A DNA stretch of 12,398 nucleotides from Setaria digitata (lineage: Eukaryota > Nematoda > Chromadorea > Rhabditida > Setariidae). Within the stretch, counting starts at the first letter, position 1. The number at the start of each line of letters is the position of its first letter. The position numbers and the translations under genes are program-made. The notes beneath the pieces are model-generated. The model did no database searches, was not told the origin of the DNA, and was given only the letters and a program-made list of their open reading frames with translations. Of this stretch, positions 1 to 7,723 are shown one piece after another. The DNA is taken from contig RCAB01000925.1 of NCBI GenBank assembly GCA_003640385.1, positions 1-12,398 of the forward strand. The letters are read 5' to 3'.

Positions 1-49
<49 letters not shown>
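1..49. repeat. 49-base poly(A) tract at the left edge
   Basis: An uninterrupted run of A from position 1 to 49, followed by CGTTGCC. A homopolymer of this length at the very edge suggests an assembly break, since short reads cannot cross it. It could also be genomic, because runs of 15-26 A are common elsewhere in the window. Confidence 0.95.
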
Positions 50-50
<1 letters not shown>

Positions 51-809
51 GTTGCCAATACATAACAGAGCTTTATTGATAGTGCTGCGAATAGGAAATA
101 TATTAATTAGAATATTAGGAATAAAATTTTCATTGAATGAAATTTGCCTCTTTTTTTTAAGAATGGAATTCATTTTTGATATTTTCAAAATAAAATAAGC
201 AACATGTAAAGAGAAATATTTCTTTTTTTTTGTATTTGAAAATAAAAAGAGAGGGATAAAAATAATTTGAAAAATAGAATTAAAAAATTCTTGAGGATGG
301 AAAATAATTTAATAAAATTTGTTAAGATTTGAAACAAAGGTATCAAATAACATTAAAAAAGCTGCTAATAAAACTCTATTACAATAAAAAAAAAAAAATC
401 CATAAATTTAGAAAAATAATTATAAAAGTTATTACCAGAAAAAAAAAATGAAAATTTTATTAAAGTTACGAATGCATGTGTAACATCATATCATGTCCAT
501 ATCAAATTTATGTAACTTCAGTAAATTCATTTCTGCCATTTTTTTTTTTTTTTTTTTTTTCATTATAAGATTGATAAATGCATTATATGTTATCAGTAGA
601 TTCATTATGATATTTTCTAGTTAAAGTTGAAATGTTTACTTGAATTCATTAATTCATTCTAACACAATTACACTTATCATTATAATCTTATCATTATATG
701 AGTTTTTTCATACATGATGAAAAAAAATTTCGAATATTTTTACGATACTGAATTGTAATTGTATGTTTCGCTTAAATGTCTCCTCTATTAAGAATATAAT
801 TTAGTGAAC
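50..809. other. AT-rich sequence downstream of exon E; intron or 3' region of LRCH
   Basis: No exon matching the next expected LRCH repeat (a D-F-S-C-N type LRR) is seen on the minus strand. If the donor at 809 is used, this is intron and the gene continues beyond the left edge. If it is not, the stop is at 774-772, and a minus-strand AATAAA at 461-456 is one possible polyadenylation signal, though it is far from the stop. A T run occupies 539-560. Confidence 0.6.
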
Positions 810-915
810 CTGAAGGCAAATGTGTAAGCTGATTATCCCGCACATTGAGCACTCGTAGTGATTTGAGTAAGGCAATATCAGGTGGCAAACTTTTCAGCTT
901 ATTACAACTTGCATC
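810..915 (-). CDS. LRCH exon E: LRR 6 and start of LRR 7
   Basis: This exon has 35 codons (residues 176-210) plus one base. The acceptor is ATTTTCAG before GATGCAAGT. It encodes DASCNKLKSLPPDIALLKS and LRVLNVRDNQLTHLPS, matching the LRCH pattern ELDxSCN...LP..I..L.SLR.LNVRxN.L..LP. The LRR similarity stops exactly at TCAG|GTTCAC, the only GT near this point, so I place the exon end there at phase 1. GTTCAC is a weak donor. If it is not used, the frame runs 12 more codons (GSLNYILNRGDI) to a TAA at 772-774, which would end the protein inside LRR 7 without a CH domain. Confidence 0.85.
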
Positions 916-3652
916 CTGAAAATATATTCTTTTATTGGAAGTCAATGAAGTTTTTCTAAAAGTGATCCATTATGTTTCCGTTTTCATTTCCAATCTTCTG
1001 GAAATAAATAATGCTCAGTTTGCTCTAGCAGCTATAAAATGAAGAAATTCAAATTTGGACATTTCGTTGAGTCTTTTTAAAACAAATCTAAGATTCTCGT
1101 TCTAATAAAGTTGCATGTTAAAATATCGCAAATCAAAACTTGAACATTTTCATTTTGTTACGAATGCAATCATTTAATCATATCATAATAAAGTATTGAA
1201 ACAGAAATTATATTTAAAAAATTATATTTAAGTGATTGGATTTACATACAGTTCAACTATCTTATTAAAATAGTACATCAAGAAGTTAACATACCAATTC
1301 ACGTAATGAGTTTGAAAGTTGACGTATTTCTCGCGGAATATATTCCAGCCGATTGCCCGTTAAAAGTAGAATTTGTAGAGGCATAGAAAATAAAGCTGAT
1401 GGGATATTTATTAATTGATTACCACTATAAAACAAAGAAAAAATCATCGAATAATTGTTGCAAAAAAAAAAAAAAGGAAAGAAAAAAAAATACAAAATGA
1501 AAACAAGAGCGGAAAATTTTTTCACTAACAAGCAACCATTGTTTCTTGCAAAATTTATCAAATAAAGATATATATTGCATCACAAAACAGATAAGTATAT
1601 GAAATAAATAATTAATATATAATAATCATTAAATTGCTAATAATTATTCAATTAAAAATTACTGAGATAGATAGCAATAGCTACTAAAGCATGTAATTTA
1701 TTAGTTTGGCATAATAATAGTTATAAAGATGATGAGAAGAGCAAAAAAGATTAGCAATTAAGCTGGTAAATAAAACGATAAAGGTTAATGAAGTTAAAAA
1801 GCAAAGTAATGGAAAGTAACAATAATTATCTACAATGGACATCTTCCCTCCTGGTGAAGGAATTTTATTTTCCTAAAAATACTGGTAATTCTCCAATAAT
1901 TATAAAACATACAAACTTTTGTTCTGAGAAAAGCAGTAATAACTTTCCACTACTTGATATTTCATAATTTTTAGCTTATTGAATTTGAACTACTAAAAAC
2001 CATCATTACATTGAGTTGTTTGCTTATAGTTCGCTCACTCATTCCGAATATTTATTAATTTCTACTTTGAAAATCTTCATTCCTTTTATATTACATTACT
2101 TTATCTTATTTTTTTACAAAGAAAAGCACAAAGTAAAAATAAGATTCAAAGATTATAAAATAAACTTTCAAATTTTCAAGTTTTGGCCATTTAAAAATTC
2201 CCATCATCGGAAAATGATCATAAAGTAAGGAATGTTTTTGTGTGGAAAGAGATGAACTTCCTAATAATTTACATCATGCCTTTTTTTTTCTGGTAGTATA
2301 TCACAAAAACATCAAATAATTCATAAAATAAGAATTTGTAAATAATAAATTCGAAAATTGTAATTTGTTAGGAGAAAAAAAAAAAGTTTTTTCTTAAAAC
2401 ATTAATTAAACGATATCAATAAAAATAATGATCTAAAAAGAAAAAAAAAAATGAACATAAAAAATGAATACAAATTATACAGTTGTAGAAAAAATGGATA
2501 GAATCATACAAACACACTATTACCGTAAAAAACTAAATAAAATGAACAAAAAAAAAAACATTAAAAAATCTATATATATATAGTCTAACAAAAATTAAAA
2601 AAAAAAAAGAATATAAAAGAATAAAAAAAAAAAATTTACAAAGACCAAATATAAAAATGAATAAGAAAACTACATATATTTATCTATCTATATATATATA
2701 TATATAAATTAAAAAATGAAAACTAATATAAAGAAAACAACGGTCGTTACAAATATTATCATATATTATTATGTATCATTATATGTAAACATTATTATAT
2801 ATCAAGTAAAAATTATATATAATAAATTAATAAACATTTAAAAAAAAAAGGATAAGTATGCGGAACATGGAAAGATTAATAATTAATGAAAACTTATTTC
2901 TTTCTAATTTTAATAAAATACCTTAAATATCCGAAATTCTTAAATCTAAAAAACATACCTTAAATCAAGGTAAGTGAGCGACTGAAGCAATTGCACAGCG
3001 GAAGGAATTGACCGTAAACCCGTATTACGAATCCGTAATGTTTCCATTGAACACATCTCACAGATGCATAACGGCAAATGTACAAAACGATTGTCACTGA
3101 GATCTGTAAAAATTGAAAATGAATAAATTAAAGGCGTAAAAAAAAAAGATTAAAAATAAAAAAGTGAATAAATTAATTTTATTTTAATGAATGTAACTGT
3201 ATGGAATGTGTTTTTTTTTTCTTTCTTTCCTACGCATGAGATAGTTGTTAAGTGAAGCCTGGAACTGATATAAACGATGACTGGAATTATAAATAACTGT
3301 TAAGTGAAATAAAAAAGAAAAAAAAAAAAAGGACTAGAACTTTGAATAAATTGTGAAATGAAGTAAATTAACGTAAAGAATTTGACTTGAGATGTTATAT
3401 GACTACTACTACTAGTTATATTTATATAAGTTCATCAAGACGATGATTTATATGTTTAATATTTCATCAAATTTTCTAACTAAATATATGATAGATTAAT
3501 TAATTCACTGTAGACTGAAAATTCCAAAAATGATAAAAGAAAAAAAAAAGAAAAAAGAAAGGAAAAAAATATATTTCTATTTCAACACCAGAGCTTGCAT
3601 AGATTATTATCTCAGCTAACGATAAATAATCTTTTTAATAAGAATAATACAT

Positions 3653-3683
<31 letters not shown>

Positions 3684-5666
3684 GATGAGAATGAAGAGGA
3701 AGTAATGATAACAAAATTTTAGTCGAATTCCTGAATAATAATAAACAGAATGTTATATTTCATTGTAATATAAATACTTGTAACAGCAATGATACTAGCA
3801 ATATCAGTAGTGAGAGAATGGTTTTAGAAGAAGCCAAAATAAGAGAAAAGAAATTGTTAAAATTCACATTTGCAATGGATAACAAAATCCAAAATTATGA
3901 TCAAATTTTCGGATAGCACTGATTGCGAATAATCAATTTTGATCATGAATCTTCTGTTAAGTTCTAAGCTATTTTCCCTTCTTTCAAGTAACTATTAAAG
4001 AAACAAAGACTAGCAGCACTTCAAAGAATAAGAAAATTGATTAAAATACAATAAAATCAATTTCCTTCTTTGGGACAACTTTTTCATTAATTTAAAAAAA
4101 AAAAAAAACTTTTTTCTTTTTCAGTTATAATAAGTAATCGCACTTCCTAAATATGTATTTTTTTTGTATTGCTACTAATGATTTAACCAATTTCAGTGTT
4201 TTTTTTTTTTTTCACTTTGTCCTTTTTTTTTTGGTATCATATATTTAACAATCTTTTCTTTCCTCTTGCCTTGTTCCTTTTAATTATTTTATGGTCAGAA
4301 AATAGGAGGAAAAATACATTTATTTAAAAATATCTCATCCACAAACAGCTGTTTTGTGCACCTGCAAATTGTTTCCATAAAAAAAAGAGCTAAAAATGAA
4401 TTTTTTTTATCGGAATTGAAATAAAAAACGGAAAAAGCCTGCCGTAAGAAAATATTTCGAAGAACAAAAATTTTCATTTTTCATTACTTCCTGTTTGATG
4501 GATTTTCTCATTCGAAAACTATCTTATCAGTTATGATAATGACTGCAGGCACCTTATAGGCCTATATGTCCTTCCGGATGTGATATATTTTGGAAAACGT
4601 ATTCAATGATTATGATAAATATGCTTAAAAAAAAAAAAAAAAAGAACAAAAACAAAACTTTTTCAGATTTAATCAAATTAATATAAATCTGAAAAATTTC
4701 CCAAGGGAAAAAAAAAACATATCAGGATATATTTTAAGTACACAGAAAATTGATTAAATTAATAAAGAACTGTTTTTTTTTTCTTTTGGATCGTTGTTTT
4801 TTGAATCAACATAAATTCCACACTTATGGTAGTGGTAGGAGGTAAAAATTCAATTCAATTAATTTCATTTCGAACTGTTAAAAAAAATATTCATGCAAGA
4901 ATGAAATTTTATAAATTTTTAGCTAAAATGCAAGAATGCGAAACTGTAAGAAAAAGTTTCCAAACGTACCAGCCGAAATAATATCGGATATTTCATATTT
5001 TAGTGCAAGATGAGCCGGGAATTCTTTCAATTTTCGACCGGCCAACAACAATACACCGCTTAATTCCGCTTCTTCGAACATTTTATCAACCGAACGAGTC
5101 AGTAACTAAATTGACGGAAAAAAAAAATGGCAAATGAGAAAAAAAATTTACAAATTTTTTGAATTTTTTTTATAGCTTTAAATGTTATTATTCTAAAGCA
5201 GAAAAAGGATAGAAACCTTGAGGTTAAAGTGTAGTAAAAGCAAAAAAAGTGAAATGATTTAATAGATATTAGTACTTTTATAATATCTTTCTTTCGTTTT
5301 TTTTTCTTTTTTTTTTTTGCTTTTATCAAAATTATTTGAATAATCTTAAATTGACAGTAAGGAAGGAAGACAAAAACGAAAAAGAAATGAAGAAAGCAAA
5401 CATTATAATGAATAAAATTACAAAAATTTAATTTAAATTTAGATAAAATTTACCTGTTATGATTGAACTATAAAAGAAAAATTAAAATTTTGTAAGATTT
5501 ATTGTCAACGAATTTTGGAAAAATTTAGTAAAATGTTTTGAAACATTTATACCTGCTGTTGATATGATGTGGACGGTATAGACGGTGTTGCAATTGTTGG
5601 AGCAGCTGTGGCTGTTACGCCACCACCGCGACGTTTGCGCCACGTAGATGCCGTCTCGATTAGTGA
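810..5666 (-). CDS. LRCH: LRCH-family leucine-rich repeat protein, partial gene (five exons: 5553..5666, 4970..5105, 2959..3103, 1295..1424, 810..915)
   Basis: Joining the five minus-strand exons gives 631 nt in one frame: 210 residues plus one base. Seen: residues 1-38 are a basic (WRKRR) then Ala/Thr/Pro-rich leader; 42-52 (RSVDKMFEEAE) and 61-68 (GRKLKEFP) form the block before the repeats; about seven LRRs of roughly 23 residues follow (53-79, 81-102, 103-125, 126-146, 148-171, 172-194, 195-210), most with LxxLxLxxNxLxxIP spacing. Known: animal LRCH proteins have the same order, including RKLKEFP, LTYLxLSxNQL, a short repeat starting PL-x-V/I-L, ELDxSCN and LNVRxN, and end in a calponin-homology domain. 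They are cytosolic or cortical; fly LRCH links actin and microtubules, and human LRCH1 binds DOCK8. Intron phases in order are 0, 1, 2, 0, then 1 at the open end, all consistent. The first exon and the CH domain are not identified in the window. Other LRR families such as SHOC2 fit the motif order less well. Confidence 0.88.
916..1294 (-). other. LRCH intron between exons D and E
   Basis: A 379-base phase-0 intron, GTATGT to ATATTTTCAG on the minus strand, the best match in the gene to the nematode TTTTCAG acceptor consensus. It is AT-rich; no other feature is seen. Confidence 0.85.
1295..1424 (-). CDS. LRCH exon D: rest of LRR 4, LRR 5 and start of LRR 6
   Basis: This exon supplies the last base of Ser132 and 43 codons (residues 133-175). 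The acceptor is TTTTATAG before TGGTAATC, and the donor is GAATTG|GTATGT at phase 0. It encodes GNQLINIPSALFSMP, LQILLLTGNRLEYIP, then REIRQLSNSLREL. The repeat that starts directly with Pro-Leu-Gln and is one residue short is a hallmark of the LRCH repeat array (compare PLKVLIASNNKL in vertebrate members). Reading it as a single open frame from 1286 to 1561 would add intron at both ends, including a Phe-only stretch, so the spliced boundaries are preferred. Confidence 0.92.
1425..2958 (-). other. LRCH intron between exons C and D
   Basis: A 1534-base phase-2 intron, GTATGT to TTTGTTTTATAG on the minus strand. It is extremely AT-rich, with many A runs, a TA repeat near 2571-2581 and a TATC/TA repeat at about 2681-2706. 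An open frame on the plus strand (2016-2228) encodes a Phe/Lys/Ile-rich peptide with no motif and no splice context. No gene is seen. Confidence 0.8.
2959..3103 (-). CDS. LRCH exon C: LRRs 2 and 3 and start of LRR 4
   Basis: This exon supplies the last two bases of Asp84, 47 full codons (residues 85-131) and the first two bases of Ser132. The acceptor is TTTTTACAG before ATCTCAGTG, and the donor is AG|GTATGT. It encodes LSDNRFVHLPLCICEMCS, then METLRIRNTGLRSIP, then LTYLDL. The pattern DLSxNRFxxLP followed by SLTYLxLS is the order expected in LRCH. In the middle repeat, position 111 of the Asn ladder is Thr, with Asn one residue earlier, so this repeat is slightly divergent. The unusual Cys-rich stretch CICEMC falls on the variable side of LRR 2. 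Confidence 0.9.
3104..4969 (-). other. LRCH intron between exons B and C
   Basis: A 1866-base phase-1 intron, GTACGT to TTTTTACAG on the minus strand. It contains a 26-base poly(A) at 3658-3683, a 17-base poly(A) at 4627-4643, T runs near 4200 and 4227, and a 12-base palindrome (TATAGGCCTATA, 4555-4566). I looked for further LRR-coding or spliceable segments on both strands and found none. A short open frame at 4295-4477 has no recognisable motif. Confidence 0.78.
3658..3683. repeat. 26-base poly(A) tract in the LRCH intron
   Basis: A run of 26 A. In the sense direction of LRCH transcription this is a U run inside an intron. Similar runs lie at 4627-4643 (17 A) and 6207-6229 (23 A). Confidence 0.95.
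4970..5105 (-). CDS. LRCH exon B: LRCH signature block and first LRR
   Basis: This exon has 45 codons plus one base, residues 39-83 and the first base of Asp84. The acceptor is CAATTTAG before TTACTGACT, and the donor is GCTG|GTACGT. It encodes LLTRSVDKMFEEAELSG followed by VLLLAGRKLKEFP, which closely follows the family pattern of R-x-L/V-D/E-x-x-x-EEA, then SG, then GRKLKEFP. In this first repeat the usual Asn of the LRR ladder is Arg, as in known LRCH proteins. Met47 is the first Met in the assembled frame and so is a fallback start if no upstream coding exon exists. The last base (G) combines with AT of the next exon to make Asp. Confidence 0.88.
5106..5552 (-). other. LRCH intron between exons A and B
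   Basis: A 447-base phase-0 intron beginning GTATAA and ending TCAATTTAG on the minus strand. It is AT-rich with several poly(A)/poly(T) runs. A lysine/phenylalanine-rich open frame on the minus strand (5099-5329) is translated homopolymer and overlaps the acceptor of exon B, so it is not a gene. Nothing else is seen. Confidence 0.75.
5553..5666 (-). CDS. LRCH exon A: N-terminal basic and Ala/Thr/Pro-rich segment
   Basis: This exon has 38 codons, residues 1-38 of the assembled part. The acceptor is a long T run ending TTAG, followed by TCACTAATC. The donor is CAG|GTATAA at phase 0, which joins cleanly to the next exon. The product begins SLIETASTWRKRRGGG and continues rich in Ala, Thr, Pro and Ser, ending in three Gln. 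There is no Met codon in frame, so it cannot hold the start codon: either an upstream coding exon exists, or this exon is leader and translation starts at Met47 in the next exon. Vertebrate LRCH proteins also have a poorly conserved low-complexity leader before the repeats, so low conservation is expected here. The base composition is clearly richer in G and C than its flanks. Confidence 0.75.
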
Positions 5667-6319
5667 CTAAAAAAAAAAATTTGACTTTCTCCCCATTAAC
5701 AAAATTTGATCAATTAAAAACGTGAAAATTGCAAATTCGTGAGACAGAAAAAAAAAAAACGTACTTAGGTGCTTTTTTTGATTGCTAATGATAAATGAAA
5801 ATACTAAGAGATGACAGATATATATCACCTGATATCACATAGACATGTAAAATGAGAAATGATAGATGGAAAAAATTTTCTCATTCATCAATAATTATTT
5901 AGCTTCAAATGGGACCTATAGACGTGAATGTCTGATGCGATTTTTTTTATCATATCATATCATAACACCTGTTTGCATGAATTTTTTTTCTAGCTCATTT
6001 TACTTACATGCTAACTTAATTTACTCGTACATACACTACACCAAATCTTTTTTCATTAAATTTTAACATTTAAAAGGAAAAAAAAAGAGAAAGTAATTAT
6101 ACAGAATGAAATGAAGCAACAGAAGCACATTTTAATTCAGATGAAAATTGAAATATTTATGTTCAAATTAATGCAACAAATTTAATTTGAAATAAAAATT
6201 AAAATTAAAAAAAAAAAAAAAAAAAAAAATAGAAAGAAAGGAATAAGCGAAGCAAAGAAAGCAATCATTTGCTCAATTTCTATCCCTTCAGTTTTCTCCC
6301 TAAATTCCAATTCTTATTA
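5667..6319. other. No gene seen; AT-rich sequence upstream of LRCH exon A
   Basis: This stretch lies just upstream of the acceptor of exon A. It is probably intron if a 5' exon exists further right. It contains a 23-base poly(A) at 6207-6229 and a short ATCAT repeat at about 5949-5964. I looked for a minus-strand ATG exon ending at phase 0 and found only a five-codon possibility (6042-6056, MKKDL before GTGTAG), too short and with a poor donor. A plus-strand open frame at 5866-6066 is Phe/Ser/Tyr-rich with no motif. Confidence 0.6.
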
Positions 6320-6632
6320 ATAAAGTTTGCCGGAAGACCAGGCCCCTAAAGAAAGAGGGATTAAAGAAAGCATCTGTTAGCGAATGATTCATCGACGACT
6401 TCTAAACATTTTTCTTGGCTAAAAGAGCCAGGGACCGCGGGACTATAATGGGAGTGCGAAATCGAGAACGAGTGCAATAGGGAATAGCAGGAGAGTTGTT
6501 AAAATACTTTGAGTCTTCGCGAGCAACCGGGACAGTTATACCGATAAAGGGAAAGCGGAAAGAACTGTATTGGAAAATAGCAGAGGAGTTGCTATAATAA
6601 AAAGATATAAAACCAGTTTGAATTATTCCCAA
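6320..6632 (+). pseudogene. Fossil coding-like island with an in-frame 93-bp (31-residue) degenerate repeat
   Basis: This stretch is visibly richer in G and C than its surroundings. On the plus strand, frame of position 6412, it reads FLAKRARDRGTIMGVRNRERVQ with a stop, then GIAGELLKYFESSRATGTV, IPIKGKRKELYWKIAEELL and two stops. Two units align 93 bases apart: GTIMGVRNRERVQ-stop-GIAGELL and GTVIPIKGKRKELYWKIAEELL share G-T-I/V, a basic stretch with R/K-E and I-A-G/E-E-L-L. A third, more decayed unit may lie at about 6325-6420. Stops in both units and the lack of splice sites that would remove them argue for a broken gene or transposable-element remnant. The family is not recognised; the W-x-x-IAEEL shape resembles Myb/SANT-like helices, but that is only an impression. 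The complementary-strand open frame (6402-6632) is taken as a shadow. Confidence 0.4.
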
Positions 6633-6895
6633 ATGTAACGTGTAATTTGAGGAATGTTTAGTTGCAATTCGGGTACTACTATATAATCTAAATTTAATAA
6701 TTTAAAAATTAATTTTTAATTACCAAATTTAATATTTGGCACAATTAGAGACGTGTAACTGATTACAAAACTAATCAAAAATATTACAGCAAAAACATAA
6801 TCCGATAGAAAATGGCACTTGTTTATATCATTAATATATCACTGCTTATTTATTATATATGTTAATTTATTACCACTAATACTATCTATTATTTA
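6633..6895. other. No gene seen; AT-rich spacer
   Basis: AT-rich sequence between the fossil island and the duplicated microsatellite region. No open frame, splice pair or RNA fold worth naming was seen. Confidence 0.6.
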
Positions 6896-7350
6896 TTTCG
6901 TTAACAATAATAATAATCCTATTGCTACTTTAATTATTATAATTAGCAAGCAATGAAAGAGATGAAATTATAATTAATAAATTATAAGAAAAATTGATAT
7001 TCCCATATATATATATATATATATATATTAAATGAAGANGATGAGAAATGGGAGCAGTGGTAAACGTAAACGAATGATGGGTAATTTCACTCAATACAAT
7101 AATATAACAGCAAAATGAAATGACTGATAATTTCACTAAATCAAAATGGAAAACAATCAATCAATCAATCAATGACCACCACTAAAGTGCATTTATATTA
7201 ATGAATAAATTAACACAAAATGGGACTTAAATATTTATTTAATATTTTCGGACTTAAATATTTTAATATATATATATATTTCGTTAACAATAATAATGAT
7301 CCTATTATATATATGTATATATATATATATATATATTAAATGAAGAGAAG
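6896..7350. repeat. Diverged duplication with AT microsatellites and an N at 7039
   Basis: The block TTTCGTTAACAATAATAAT followed by RATCCTATT occurs at 6896-6923 and again at 7279-7306. Downstream of each copy is an AT dinucleotide run (7005-7028; about 7305-7336) and then ATTAAATGAAGA. In the second copy the roughly 80 bases between block and AT run are missing. Between the copies are a CAAT tetranucleotide repeat (five units, 7154-7173) and a 14-base repeat GGACTTAAATATTT at 7223-7236 and 7250-7263. The single N at 7039 falls just after the shared ATTAAATGAAGA. Confidence 0.75.
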
Positions 7351-7451
7351 AAAGAGACGAGAGAGGGAGGACAGGAATTGTAAACTGAAATTGTGAAAGG
7401 AAAAAAAAAGGAGGAGGACAGGATGGAGATGGAGGGATGAGGAAAGGAAAA

Positions 7452-7723
7452 ATGATGATGATGGTAAAATGGATGCATACCTGGCGAGGGAATGAGTAGC
7501 AAAATGATGTTATCAGTGTTAATTAGTGATTAATGTGTGGGAGGGTTAAAAGAAAAAAGAATAGAAATGAGCAAGAAGAGGAGGANATGATGATGATGAT
7601 GGTAAAATGGATGCATACCTGGCGAGGGAATGAGTAGCAAAATGATGTTATCAGTGTTAATTAGTGATTAATGTGTGGGAGGGTTAAAAGAAAAAAGAAT
7701 AGAAATGAGCAAGAAGAGGAGGA
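7452..7723. repeat. Exact 134-bp direct duplication flanking an N
   Basis: Positions 7452-7585 and 7590-7723 are identical as read, offset 138. The unit runs from ATGATGATGATGGTAAAATG through GGATGCATACCTGGCG and GTGTGGGAGGGTT to AAGAAGAGGAGGA. Position 7586 is N, with one extra ATG between the units. A partial third piece, TGATGTTATCAGTGTTA, follows near 7738-7755. The position of the N between perfect copies suggests an unresolved assembly join as much as a real tandem duplication. Each unit contains CCAG|GTATGC on the minus strand, but the frame before it has a stop and no ATG. Confidence 0.9.

Noticed and set aside
1286..1561. Single open frame taken as a complete 91-residue LRR protein with an N-terminal hydrophobic segment
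   Set aside because: Only 1295-1424 shows LRR similarity. The hydrophobic Phe-rich start is intron sequence before a TTATAG acceptor, and the end passes a GTATGT donor.
2016..2228. Plus-strand open frame of 70 codons
   Set aside because: Phe/Lys/Ile-rich product with no motif, lying inside an LRCH intron.
4295..4477. Minus-strand open frame of 60 codons in the largest LRCH intron
   Set aside because: No recognisable motif and no flanking splice sites in a frame compatible with the LRCH exons.
4555..4566. Perfect 12-base palindrome TATAGGCCTATA
   Set aside because: A palindrome this short is expected occasionally, and no second site or protein context supports an operator.
5099..5329. Lys/Phe-rich minus-strand open frame
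   Set aside because: Translated homopolymer; overlaps the acceptor of exon B.
6042..6056. Five-codon minus-strand exon MKKDL before GTGTAG as the LRCH start
   Set aside because: Too short to be meaningful, and the donor is weak; it is easily found by chance.
6930..7160. Minus-strand open frame containing an unknown residue
   Set aside because: Runs through an AT microsatellite (Ile-Tyr repeats) and the N at 7039.
7305..7502. Minus-strand open frame with CCAG|GTATGC, considered as an LRCH first exon
   Set aside because: There is no ATG before the donor, the frame meets a stop upstream, and the sequence is repeated in the 134-bp duplication.
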